Below are positions 1 through 7,891 of a DNA stretch of 64,000 nt, piece by piece. The stretch covers positions 162,690-226,689 of the forward strand of contig NZ_RFLX01000007.1 in assembly GCF_003696345.1 (NCBI RefSeq), given 5' to 3'. Source of the DNA: Teichococcus wenyumeiae. GTDB taxonomy: Bacteria; Pseudomonadota; Alphaproteobacteria; Acetobacterales; Acetobacteraceae. Position 1 is the first letter of the stretch. Each line of letters starts with the position of its first letter. The position numbers and the translations under genes were made by a program. The notes below the pieces were generated by a model that saw only the letters and a list, made by a program, of their open reading frames with translations, had not been told where the DNA came from and searched no databases.

Positions 1-582
1 GACGAATCAGGCAAGCGGGAGGCCATCCGCTTCGCCAGCATCGACAGCACGGTGGCGCTGGTCATCGCCCTGCTGATCAATTCCGCCATCCTGATCCTGG
101 CGGCCGCTGCCTTCCATACGCGGGGCCATACCGAGGTGGCCGAGATCGGCGATGCCCATACCCTGCTGGCGCCGCTGCTGGGCACGGCGGCGCCGTTTCT
201 CTTCGCCATCGCGCTGCTGGCCTGCGGGCTGAATTCCACCGTCACCGCCACCATCGCCGGGCAGGTGGTGATGGAAGGCTTCCTGCGCATCCGCCTGCGC
301 CCGGCGCTGCGGCGGCTGGTGACGCGCATCATCGCCATTGTGCCGGCGGTGGTGGTCACCTGGATCTATGGCGAAAGCGGCACGGCGCAGCTTTTGGTGC
401 TGTCTCAGGTCGTGCTCTCGCTGCAGCTGCCCTTCGCGGTGATCCCGCTGATGCTCTTCGCTGGCGACCGCAGGCGGCTCGGCACGCTGGTCACGCCCAT
501 GTGGCAGATGGCATTGGGCTGGGGCTCGGCGGCGCTGATCGTGGTGCTGAACGTGGTGCTGCTGAAGAACGCCTTCTTCTGA
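1..582 (+). CDS. mntH: Mn2+/H+ symporter MntH (NRAMP family), C-terminal part
   Basis: The gene runs in from the left edge, and about 193 codons are present with no start. The protein is an inner-membrane proton-coupled divalent metal importer of the NRAMP family, mainly for Mn(II). Hydrophobic helices alternate with short charged loops. The stretch [19 protein letters not shown] is the conserved NRAMP segment of the late transmembrane region, followed by the loop [14 protein letters not shown] and the helix pair around [16 protein letters not shown]. The end, [12 protein letters not shown] and a last helix, matches the usual MntH C-terminus, so only the N-terminal half is missing, cut by the window edge. 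A strong hairpin follows the stop. Family assignment is firm; metal specificity is inferred. Confidence 0.9.
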   Translation, partial: DESGKREAIRFASIDSTVALVIALLINSAILILAAAAFHTRGHTEVAEIGDAHTLLAPLLGTAAPFLFAIALLACGLNSTVTATIAGQVVMEGFLRIRLRPALRRLVTRIIAIVPAVVVTWIYGESGTAQLLVLSQVVLSLQLPFAVIPLMLFAGDRRRLGTLVTPMWQMALGWGSAALIVVLNVVLLKNAFF

Positions 583-596
583 CCGGCGGACGCGAA

Positions 597-626
597 AAGG
601 CCCCGGGGGCACACTCCCCGGGGCCT
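597..626. terminator. Bidirectional hairpin between mntH and the DUF2171 gene
   Basis: The arms AAGGCCCCGGGG and CCCCGGGGCCTT are perfectly complementary around a loop of about 6 bases. It lies 15 bases after the mntH stop and 28 bases beyond the stop of the convergent DUF2171 gene. There is a short A run (AAAA) before it on the plus strand, which would be a U run for the minus-strand transcript. It probably ends transcription from both sides. Confidence 0.7.
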
Positions 627-653
627 TCGCGCATCTGCCGCGATGCTGGTGCG

Positions 654-893
654 TCAGCCGACGCTTTTCACGCCCCATTCGTCCTTCGCCTGGGCGGCGG
701 TGCGGTTCAGCACGATCTTGCCGTCGCGCACGGCCTGGACGAGATCGAGATGCAGGTAGTGATGCTCACCACCGGCAGCCCGATCGGTCCGGGTCAGCTT
801 GATGCGCTGGCCGTCAACATGATCGACCGTGCCGACATGCCCGCCGTCGGAACCAACGACTTCCATATGCGCGGCAATGGCGGAAGGATCCAT
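654..893 (-). CDS. DUF2171 family protein
   Basis: A small 79-residue soluble protein. The N-terminal part HMEVVGSDGGHVGTVDHVDG, followed by IKLTR, is the characteristic PRC-barrel-like DUF2171 core; the rest is charged with no signal peptide. The start ATG is preceded by AAGGAG at 6 bases, an ideal ribosome binding site. It is a single gene, convergent with mntH and divergent from the peptide ABC operon. Proteins of this family are common in alphaproteobacteria, often in stress-related settings, but have no assigned biochemical role. Family call is good; function unknown. Confidence 0.8.
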   Translation of the reverse strand: MDPSAIAAHMEVVGSDGGHVGTVDHVDGQRIKLTRTDRAAGGEHHYLHLDLVQAVRDGKIVLNRTAAQAKDEWGVKSVG

Positions 894-1030
894 GCCGTAC
901 TCCTTATCTGGTCTCCGGCGAAGGAAACCAGCCAGCCGGGGCGAGGTTGCGGTGCCCCATGCGAAGGAGAGTTCATCCCTGGCGTCTTTCGGCTCTACCG
1001 CGCCGCGGCATCAGCCTCCATCATCGGCCC

Positions 1031-2686
1031 ATGCGCCATGCCCTTCTCGCCGCCCTCGCCCTTGCCGCCACCCCGGCGGCCGCCCAGCAGGCCCGCGACA
1101 GCCTGACCATCGGCATCACGCAGTACCCGGCCAACTTCCACCCGAATATCGAGGCCATGGCCGCCAAGGCCTATATCCTCGGCTTCGCGCTGCGGCCGGT
1201 GACGGCCTATGGCGAGGACTGGAAACTCGCCTGCATGAGCTGCGACACCCTGCCCTCGATCGAGAACGGGCAGGCGAAGCTGGAGCAGACGCCGGATGGC
1301 AAGCCCGGCATCCGCATCACCTGGCGGCTGAAGGAGGGCGAGAAGTGGGGCGACGGCACGCCCGTGACAGCCGAGGACATGCGCTTCGCCTGGGAAGCCG
1401 GCCGCGCCTTCGAGACCGGCTTCGGCCCGGCCGAGACCTATCGCTCGGCCTATGAATTCATTGTCGAGGATGCGCGCTCCTTCACCGTGCGCTTCGACAA
1501 GGTGACCTTCGACTTCGCCGGGCTGGGCCAGTTCCAGCCCCTGCCCGCCCGCATCGAGCGGCCGATCTGGGAGGCCGACAAGGCGGGCTACCGCACCCGC
1601 AGCGCCTATGAGACGGCCACCACCAACCCGGCGCTCTACGACGGCCCCTACCGCATCGCCGCCGTGCAGCCCGGCGCCGGCGTGACGCTGGAGCGCAATG
1701 CCCATTGGGCCGGTCCCGCCCCCGCCTTCAACCGCATCAACATCCGCACGGTGGAGAACACCGCCGCCATGGAGGCGCAGTTGCTGGCCGGGCAGGTGGA
1801 CATGGTGGCCGGCGAGCTGGGCCTGCCGCTGGAACAGGCCGCGGCGCTGGAGAAGCGCAGCGGCGACCGCTTCCGGTTCTTCTATCGCCCCGGCCTGACC
1901 TACGAGCATATCGACCTGCGGCTGGACAACCCGGTGCTGGCCGACCGCCGGGTGCGGCAGGCGCTGCTGCTGGCCGCCGACCGGGCACAGATCGTCGCGC
2001 GGCTCTACGACGGAAGGCAGCCCGTGGCGCTGGGCAGCGTCCACCCCGACGACGTGATGTACGACAAGGACGCTCCCGCCTGGCCCTACGACCCCGCCCG
2101 TGCCAAGGCGCTGTTGGAGGAAGCCGGATGGCGCCCCGGCCCCGGCGGCATCCGGCGCAACGCGGCGGGCGAGACGCTCTCCTTCGACCTGATGACCACC
2201 GCCGGCAACCGGGCGCGGGAGCAGGTGCAGCAGATCCTGGCGGGCCAGTGGCGCGCGGTGGGCGTGGAGGCGCGTATCCGCAACGAACCGCCCCGCGTCT
2301 TCTTTGGTGAGACGGTGAGCCAGCGGAAGTTCACCGGCATGGCCATGTTCGCCTGGGTCAGCAGCCCGGAGAACGTGCCCCGCACCATCTTCCATTCGGA
2401 TGAGATCCCCACCGCCGCCCGCAACTGGTCCGGCCAGAACTATGCGGGCTTCTCCAACCCCGAGGCCGACCGGCTGATCGAGGCCCTGCCGCTGGAACTG
2501 GACCCGGCCAGGCGCCGCCCGCTCTGGTCGCAGTTGCAGCGGCTGATCGCGACGGAACTGCCTTCCTTGCCGCTCTGGCACCGGGCCGATGCTCATGTCT
2601 GGCCGCGCTGGCTGGACGGCGTGCGCCCCACCGGCCATCAGAACTACTCCTCCCTCTGGGTCACGGAGTGGCGGGTGAAGCCTTGA
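1031..2686 (+). CDS. Peptide/nickel-type ABC transporter substrate-binding protein (SBP family 5)
   Basis: Periplasmic solute receptor of the DppA/OppA family. From ATG 1031 the protein begins MRHALLAALALAATPAAAQQ, a clean Sec signal peptide with an AxA cleavage site. Longer in-frame starts upstream would add a non-signal leader and are not favoured. The mature protein (about 530 residues) has the SBP_bac_5 landmarks: WRLKEGEKWGDGTPVTAEDM near residue 110, ALYDGPYRI, a VRQALLLAADR segment, and the late LPSLPLWHR. The next gene, a permease, overlaps its stop, so this is the first gene of a three-gene importer operon. No ATP-binding subunit gene follows. The ligand is probably a peptide or other small polar compound and cannot be read from sequence. 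Confidence 0.88.
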   Translation: MRHALLAALALAATPAAAQQARDSLTIGITQYPANFHPNIEAMAAKAYILGFALRPVTAYGEDWKLACMSCDTLPSIENGQAKLEQTPDGKPGIRITWRLKEGEKWGDGTPVTAEDMRFAWEAGRAFETGFGPAETYRSAYEFIVEDARSFTVRFDKVTFDFAGLGQFQPLPARIERPIWEADKAGYRTRSAYETATTNPALYDGPYRIAAVQPGAGVTLERNAHWAGPAPAFNRINIRTVENTAAMEAQLLAGQVDMVAGELGLPLEQAAALEKRSGDRFRFFYRPGLTYEHIDLRLDNPVLADRRVRQALLLAADRAQIVARLYDGRQPVALGSVHPDDVMYDKDAPAWPYDPARAKALLEEAGWRPGPGGIRRNAAGETLSFDLMTTAGNRAREQVQQILAGQWRAVGVEARIRNEPPRVFFGETVSQRKFTGMAMFAWVSSPENVPRTIFHSDEIPTAARNWSGQNYAGFSNPEADRLIEALPLELDPARRRPLWSQLQRLIATELPSLPLWHRADAHVWPRWLDGVRPTGHQNYSSLWVTEWRVKP

Positions 2687-3615
2687 GGCTGGCGCTGCTC
2701 CGCCTGCCGCAGATCGCGCTGACCCTGGCGCTGCTGTCGCTGGCAGCCTGGCTGGCGATCGGACTGATGCCGGGCGACCCGGCCTCCCTGGCGCTGATGT
2801 CCGACCCGCGCCTGACGCCAGAGGATGTCGCCCGCCTGCGCGCTCTGCACGGGCTCGACCGCCCCTTGATGGAGCGTTACCTCGCCTGGGCAATGGGCCT
2901 GCTGCGGGGGGAATTCGGCTATTCCCGCCTCTTCGCGCAGCCGGTGGTGGCGGTGCTCTGGCCGGCGCTGCGCTCCACCCTGGTGCTGGTGGGGCTGGCG
3001 GTGGCGGTGGCCGCTGTAGCAGGGGTAGCGCTGGGCGCGCTGGCGGCGCTGCGGCCGCGCGCGGGGGGCTTCGTGGATGCGCTGGCGCTGCTGGCGCAGG
3101 CCGTGCCCTCCTTCTGGCTCGGCATCCTGCTGATCATCCTCTTTGCCGTCACACTGGGCTGGCTGCCGGCGGGCGGCTTGCCCGGCGAGGGCCAGCCGGC
3201 CTGGGCCTTTCTGGTGCTGCCGGTGGCCACCATCGGCTTCGGCCAGATGGCTGCCTATGCCCGCCATTCCGCCGCCGCGCTGGGCGAGGCGCTGCGCCAG
3301 CCCTGGGCGCGGTCCGCCCGCGCGCGCGGCGCTTCCGACCAGCGGGTGCTGTGGCGCCACGCCCTGCCCAATGCCGGCGTGCCGCTGCTGACCCTGCTGG
3401 CGCTGGATGCCGGCAGCCTCGTCTCCGGCGCGCTGGTGACGGAAACGGTGTTTGCCCGCCCCGGCATGGGCAAGCTGCTCTACGACGCCGTGATGGGCAA
3501 TGACTACAACCTCGCCCTGCTGGCGCTGCTGCTGGTGGCGCTGGTGACCATGCTGGCGACGCTCGCCGCCGATATCGCCCAGCGCTGGCTGGACCCGCGG
3601 CTGGAGGAGGCATGA
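2668..3615 (+). CDS. ABC transporter permease, DppB type
   Basis: Inner-membrane permease subunit of a peptide/nickel-type ABC importer, 315 residues from GTG 2668. A TTG at 2683, overlapping the TGA of the binding-protein gene, is an equally plausible start. About six transmembrane helices are visible. The cytoplasmic coupling loop (EAA motif region) is seen as ARSARARGASDQRVLWRHAL followed by PNAGVPLLTLL, the site that contacts the ATPase. The N-terminal GDPASLALM and LGLDRPL-like region is typical for DppB proteins. It overlaps the binding-protein gene in front and the DppC-type permease behind (ATGA), so the three are translationally coupled. Confidence 0.9.
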   Translation: MAGEALRLALLRLPQIALTLALLSLAAWLAIGLMPGDPASLALMSDPRLTPEDVARLRALHGLDRPLMERYLAWAMGLLRGEFGYSRLFAQPVVAVLWPALRSTLVLVGLAVAVAAVAGVALGALAALRPRAGGFVDALALLAQAVPSFWLGILLIILFAVTLGWLPAGGLPGEGQPAWAFLVLPVATIGFGQMAAYARHSAAALGEALRQPWARSARARGASDQRVLWRHALPNAGVPLLTLLALDAGSLVSGALVTETVFARPGMGKLLYDAVMGNDYNLALLALLLVALVTMLATLAADIAQRWLDPRLEEA

Positions 3616-4439
3616 CCCGCCTGCGCCTCGGCCTGCTGATCCTGGCCCTGCTGGCCCTGGCCGCCCTGGGCGCGCCGCTGCTGCAAGGCTGGCTGGGGGC
3701 CGACCCGTTCCAGCCCGACCTCTTCGCCCGCTACGAGCCCGCCTCCGCCGCCCACCCCCTGGGCGCGGATGAACTGGGGCGCGACATCCTGCTGCGGCTG
3801 TTCTACGGCACCCGCGTTTCGCTGGCGGTGGGGCTGGCGGCGGCGCTGGCGGCCAGCGCGCTGGGCACCGCGCTGGGCCTGCTGGCCGCCTGGCGCGGCG
3901 GCTGGGTGGATGCACTGCTGATGCGCCTGGCCGATGGGCTGCTGGCCCTGCCCGCCCTGCCCCTGCTGGTGTTGCTGGCGGCGGTGGATCCGGCCCGCCT
4001 CGGCCTACCGCGCGGGGAAGCCTGGACGGATATGCTGCGCATCACCGTGATCCTGGTGATCTTCGGCTGGGTGGGCGTGGCGCGGCTGGCGCGGGCGGCG
4101 GCGCTCTCCGTGCTGGCCACCGACTATGTGCGCGCGGCGCGGGCCCTGGGCGTGACCGAGGCGCGGCTGCTGCGGCGCCATGTGCTGCCGGGCATCGCGG
4201 CGCCGGTGGCGGTTGCCACCTCGCTTGCCGTGGCAGGCGCCATCCTGGCGGAAAGCGTGCTGAGCTTCCTCGGCCTCGGCATCCAGCCGCCGGCGCCCTC
4301 CTGGGGCAATATGCTGGCCAATGCGCAGGAAGCGGTCTTCGCCGCGCCCATGGCGGCGGTCTGGCCGGGGCTGGCCATCCTGCTGGCCGTGGCGGGCTGC
4401 GGGCTGGTGGCCGATGGGGTGGCCAGGCGCGGCAGTTGA
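3612..4439 (+). CDS. ABC transporter permease, DppC type
   Basis: Second permease of the peptide-type importer, 275 residues, starting in an ATGA overlap with the DppB-like gene. The segment HPLGADELGRDILLRLFYGT is the family's N-terminal signature, and the coupling loop is YVRAARALGVTEARLLRRHV followed by LPG. The next conserved piece, ESVLSFLGLGIQPPAPSWG, is also diagnostic of DppC. About six helices. After its stop comes ybaK, not an ATPase, so the importer must borrow nucleotide-binding subunits from elsewhere or has lost them. Confidence 0.9.
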   Translation: MTRLRLGLLILALLALAALGAPLLQGWLGADPFQPDLFARYEPASAAHPLGADELGRDILLRLFYGTRVSLAVGLAAALAASALGTALGLLAAWRGGWVDALLMRLADGLLALPALPLLVLLAAVDPARLGLPRGEAWTDMLRITVILVIFGWVGVARLARAAALSVLATDYVRAARALGVTEARLLRRHVLPGIAAPVAVATSLAVAGAILAESVLSFLGLGIQPPAPSWGNMLANAQEAVFAAPMAAVWPGLAILLAVAGCGLVADGVARRGS

Positions 4440-4482
4440 CGCCGCCGCGCTGCCGTCCTCTGCTGCGCGCCGGAGTTTCGCC

Positions 4483-4956
4483 ATGTCCAAGACCACCCGC
4501 GCCACGCAGGCGCTGCAGAAGGCGGGCATCGCCTTCACGCTGCACCCCTACGACTATGACCCGGCGGCCGAGAGCATCGGCCTGGCCGCCGCCACCGCGC
4601 TGGGCATCGAGCCGCGCGTGATGCTGAAGACCCTGATGGCCGAGGCCGATGGCAAGCCGGTCTGCGTCGTGCTGCCGGCGGACCGCGAGGTCAGCATGAA
4701 GCGGCTCGCCGCCCTCTTCGGCGCCAAGTCGGCGCAGATGATGAAGCCCGAGGCCGCCGAGCGCCTGACCGGCTACCATGTCGGCGGCATCAGCCCCTTC
4801 GGCCAGAAGCGCGCCGTGCCCACCGCCATCGAGGAAGCGGCGATGGCGGAGGAGAAGGTCTTCATCAATGCCGGCCAGCGCGGCCTGCTGCTGGCAGTGC
4901 GCCCACAGGATGCGCGGGATCTGCTACGCGCACGCATCGGGCCAGTGGTAGCATGA
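4483..4956 (+). CDS. ybaK: Cys-tRNA(Pro)/Cys-tRNA(Cys) deacylase YbaK
   Basis: Trans-editing enzyme that hydrolyses mischarged Cys-tRNA(Pro) in the cytoplasm. 157 residues from ATG 4483, the normal size for YbaK/EbsC. It has the expected conserved pattern: KTTRATQALQKAGI at the N-terminus, the lysine-bearing KTLMAEADGKPVC, REVSMKRLAALFGAKSAQM, and the late GGISPFGQK loop. It lies 43 bases after the ABC permease and may be read through from it, but there is no functional link. A longer in-frame upstream start overlaps dppC and is unlikely. YbaK rather than ProX is favoured by the GGISPFG motif. Confidence 0.9.
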   Translation: MSKTTRATQALQKAGIAFTLHPYDYDPAAESIGLAAATALGIEPRVMLKTLMAEADGKPVCVVLPADREVSMKRLAALFGAKSAQMMKPEAAERLTGYHVGGISPFGQKRAVPTAIEEAAMAEEKVFINAGQRGLLLAVRPQDARDLLRARIGPVVA

Positions 4957-4958
4957 AC

Positions 4959-4979
4959 GGCCGAGTCTCCGATTCGGCC
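4959..4979. promoter_or_regulatory. Hairpin carrying two GANTC sites ahead of a membrane-protein gene
   Basis: The arms GGCCGA and TCGGCC flank a 9-base loop just after the ybaK stop. Within it are GAGTC (4963-4967) and GATTC (4971-4975), both targets of the CcrM methyltransferase encoded in this window. There is no U run, so it is not a standard terminator. Clustered GANTC sites near promoters can make expression depend on methylation state in alphaproteobacteria; that role here is inference. Confidence 0.35.
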
Positions 4980-5005
4980 ACCACAGTGAGCAAGAGACCG
5001 CCTGC

Positions 5006-5371
5006 ATGAAGGGCCTGCTGCAAGTCCTGGCCGTGATGATCGGCTTCCTGGTGGCCAGCGGAGAGATCGCGCGCCGCTGGGGGGATGCACATTTCATCCC
5101 GCTGGCGCTGGATGACCTTTGCGTCTCCGCCGCGCTGTTCTGGGCCGCCTGGCGCGCCCGCGATCATGGCCCGGCGCCGCTGGTGGCTGGCTGGGGGCTC
5201 TACAGCGGCCTGATGCTGATGCTGCTGATGGTGAATGCCAACTACCTGATCAACGACATGCCCAAGGCGGGCCGGGTCTTCTACAGCATCATCCTGGCCG
5301 CCATGCTGGGGCTGGGGCTCTGGGCCACCTGGCGCGCCCTCCGACTGACGGAGGAAGAAACGCGGCGCTAG
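5006..5371 (+). CDS. Small integral membrane protein of unknown function
   Basis: A 121-residue protein with three to four predicted transmembrane helices: MKGLLQVLAVMIGFLVASG, then LDDLCVSAALFWAAWRA, then LYSGLMLMLLMVNANYLI, and a last SIILAAMLGLGLWATWRA before a charged tail (LTEEETRR). There are no catalytic motifs, and I do not recognise the family. It starts 49 bases after ybaK, behind a hairpin that carries two GANTC sites. The codon pattern resembles the neighbouring genes, so it looks like a real gene. An upstream GTG (4987) is out of frame. Confidence 0.65.
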   Translation: MKGLLQVLAVMIGFLVASGEIARRWGDAHFIPLALDDLCVSAALFWAAWRARDHGPAPLVAGWGLYSGLMLMLLMVNANYLINDMPKAGRVFYSIILAAMLGLGLWATWRALRLTEEETRR

Positions 5372-5507
5372 GCCCAGGCTTCGAGCTTAAGCGTGTCGTT
5401 TTGGTAACAGTGAGGCAAAGTTCACGCAAAGAATATGCAAGAGGCGCAGCCTTTCTACTCCAGGTGCATTGGGTTTGTATAAGATGCGCCTGATCAGGAG
5501 AGCCGTT

Positions 5508-6284
5508 ATGCCTCACGCTGAGACGATGCAGCCCTCCTGCGCCCGCTGCCGCAATACGGACGATTTCGACATTCCGATCTCGATGGCCTTTCAGCCCATC
5601 CTGCGTGCGCCGGTTCCAGGAACCCCCAGCCTCTTCGCCTATGAGGCTCTGGTGCGGGGGAAGGACGGCGCTGGCGCCGCCAGCGTGCTGGCGCGGGTAA
5701 ACAGCAGCAACCGCTATGCCTTCGACCAGGCCTGCCGCGTGAAGGCCATCGAAATGGCGACCAAGCTGGACCTGCCCGCCACCGGCGCGCTGCTGTCCAT
5801 CAATTTCCTGCCCAATGCGGTCTATGAGCCGCGCAATTGCATCCGCGCCACCCTGGCCGCCGCCCAGCGCACCGGCTTTCCGCTCTCCGCGCTGATGTTC
5901 GAGGTGACGGAACAGGAGCAGGTGGAGGACCCGGAGCACCTGCTGCATATCTTGAACACCTACCGGCAGATCGGCTTCCGCACCGCCATCGACGATTTCG
6001 GCGCCGGCTATTCCGGCCTCAGCCTGCTGGCGCGGTTCCAGCCGGATGTGGTGAAGCTGGACATGGGGCTGGTGCGCGGCGCGGACGCGGACCCCGCGCG
6101 TGTCATCATCCTGCGCCACACCGCCGCCATGTGCCGCGAGCTGGGCGTCACCCTGGTGGCCGAGGGCGTGGAAACCGCCGCCGAACTGGCCATGCTGCGC
6201 CGGCTCGGGATCGACATCTTCCAGGGCTACTACTTCGCGCGGCCGGGCTTCGAACACCTGCCGATGCCGCATCTGCCCTGCTGA
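5508..6284 (+). CDS. EAL-domain cyclic-di-GMP phosphodiesterase
   Basis: A stand-alone EAL protein, 258 residues from ATG 5508, which has AGGAG at 7 bases; longer TTG/ATG starts (5469, 5484) lack this. EAL enzymes hydrolyse c-di-GMP to pGpG. The catalytic set looks complete: FAYEALVRG, the Asn in SINFLPNAVYEP, the Glu in MFEVTEQEQ, DDFGAGYSGL, the Lys in VVKLDM, AEGVET, and the Gln in FQGYYFARP. The version of the domain (INFLPNAVYEP) resembles the EAL of blue-light BLUF-EAL proteins, but no BLUF domain is present. The N-terminus instead has a short CARC motif at about residues 12-15, which could bind metal or sense redox; this is speculation. No coupled neighbour. Confidence 0.88.
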   Translation: MPHAETMQPSCARCRNTDDFDIPISMAFQPILRAPVPGTPSLFAYEALVRGKDGAGAASVLARVNSSNRYAFDQACRVKAIEMATKLDLPATGALLSINFLPNAVYEPRNCIRATLAAAQRTGFPLSALMFEVTEQEQVEDPEHLLHILNTYRQIGFRTAIDDFGAGYSGLSLLARFQPDVVKLDMGLVRGADADPARVIILRHTAAMCRELGVTLVAEGVETAAELAMLRRLGIDIFQGYYFARPGFEHLPMPHLPC

Positions 6285-6361
6285 ACATCGTCGCTCCCCT
6301 GGCAAACCCGCCCTTCACGGTTTAATCCCTGGGCCGGACGCAGAACCCAGGAGAGACCCCG

Positions 6362-7891
6362 ATGCCGCATCCCAGGCCTGTCATGCTCGTCGTCCTCGAT
6401 GGCTGGGGCTGGCGGGAGGAAGCGGCCGACAATGCCGTGCGGCAGGCCAGAACCCCCTGCTTCGACGCGCTCTGGGCCGCCGGGCCACGCGCCTTCCTGC
6501 ATACCAGCGGCCCGGATGTCGGCCTGCCGGAAGGCCAGATGGGCAATTCCGAGGTCGGGCACCTCAACCTCGGTGCCGGCCGCATCGTGATGCAGGACCT
6601 GCCGCGCATCGACCGCGCGGTGGCCGATGGCTCCCTGGCCCAGAACCCGGCCATCCAGGACCTGATCAGCAAGCTGAAGGCCAGCGGCGGCACGCTGCAC
6701 CTGATGGGCCTGCTCTCCCCCGGCGGCGTCCACAGCCACCAGGACCACGCTCTGGCCCTGGCGAGGATCTTTGCCGGTGCCGGCATCCCCGTCGCCATCC
6801 ATGCCTGGACCGACGGGCGCGACACGCCGCCCAAGGCCAGCCCCGACTTCCTGGCCCGCTTCGAGCCGCAACTGCCCGCCGGCGCCCGCATCGCCACGGT
6901 CTGCGGCCGCTACTTCGCCATGGACCGTGACAACCGCTGGGAACGCGTGAAGCAGGCCTGGGACGCCATGGTGCTCGGCCAGGGCGAGAAGGCCCCCACC
7001 GCCGCGGCCGCCATCGCCGCCGCCCATGCCGCAGGCAAGACCGACGAGTTCATCCCCGCCGCCAGCATCGGCGGCTATGCCGGCATGAAGGACGGCGACG
7101 CGCTGCTCTGCTTCAACTTCCGCGCCGACCGCGTGCGGCAGACCATGGCGGCGCTGCTCGACCCGGCCTTCACCGGCTTCCCGCGCCCCTTCATGCCGAA
7201 GCTGGTGGGCGCCGCCATGATGACCCACTATTCGGACCCGTTGACCGCGCTGATGGCCACGATCTTCCCGCCGCAGTCGATGCAGGAGATCCTGGGCGCC
7301 GTGGTCTCGGCCGCCGGCAAGACGCAGATGCGCATGGCGGAGACCGAGAAGTACCCGCACGTCACCTATTTCTTCAACGGCGGCGAGGAAACGCCCTTCC
7401 CGGGCGAGGAACGCACCATGGTCGCCTCCCCCAAGGTGGCCACCTACGACCTGCAGCCGGAGATGTCGGCACCCGAGCTGGCGGACAAGGCGGTGCAGGC
7501 CATCAACTCGGCCAAGTACGACCTGATCATCCTGAACTTCGCCAATGCCGACATGGTGGGCCATACCGGCAGCCTGGAAGCCGCCATCAAGGCCTGCGAG
7601 GCGGTGGATGCCGGCCTTTCCCGCATCGTCCAGGCGGTGCGCGCCCAGGGCGGCGCCCTGCTGGTGACGGCCGACCACGGCAATGCCGAGCTGATGCGCG
7701 ACCCCAATACCGGCGGCCCCCACACCGCCCATACCACCAACCTGGTGCCGGTGGTGCTGGTGGGCGGCCCGGCGGGCGCGGTGCTGCATGAAGGCCGGCT
7801 GGCCGATGTGGCGCCGACCCTGCTGGCGCTGATGGGCCTGGCCCAGCCGGCCGCCATGACCGGGCGCAGCCTGATCGGAACCGGCGGATAG
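6362..7891 (+). CDS. gpmI: 2,3-bisphosphoglycerate-independent phosphoglycerate mutase
   Basis: Cytoplasmic glycolytic enzyme interconverting 3- and 2-phosphoglycerate with two Mn(II) ions. 509 residues, the usual length. The start has AGGAGA upstream. VLDGWGWRE near residue 11 gives a metal ligand, and MGNSEVGHLNLGAGR holds the phosphorylated Ser63. Later metal-binding segments FANADMVGHTG and TADHGNAE are present, with the substrate loop around WTDGRDTPP. It begins the gpmI-envC-ctpA-deacetylase-rppH run, and its stop overlaps the next start by one base. The clustering of gpmI with an EnvC homologue is seen in many bacteria. Confidence 0.96.
   Translation: MPHPRPVMLVVLDGWGWREEAADNAVRQARTPCFDALWAAGPRAFLHTSGPDVGLPEGQMGNSEVGHLNLGAGRIVMQDLPRIDRAVADGSLAQNPAIQDLISKLKASGGTLHLMGLLSPGGVHSHQDHALALARIFAGAGIPVAIHAWTDGRDTPPKASPDFLARFEPQLPAGARIATVCGRYFAMDRDNRWERVKQAWDAMVLGQGEKAPTAAAAIAAAHAAGKTDEFIPAASIGGYAGMKDGDALLCFNFRADRVRQTMAALLDPAFTGFPRPFMPKLVGAAMMTHYSDPLTALMATIFPPQSMQEILGAVVSAAGKTQMRMAETEKYPHVTYFFNGGEETPFPGEERTMVASPKVATYDLQPEMSAPELADKAVQAINSAKYDLIILNFANADMVGHTGSLEAAIKACEAVDAGLSRIVQAVRAQGGALLVTADHGNAELMRDPNTGGPHTAHTTNLVPVVLVGGPAGAVLHEGRLADVAPTLLALMGLAQPAAMTGRSLIGTGG

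Noticed and set aside
995..2893. A minus-strand open frame of 632 codons across the peptide ABC binding-protein gene
   Set aside because: It lies antisense to a well-supported gene and has the Arg/Gly/His/Gln-rich composition of a frame shadow.
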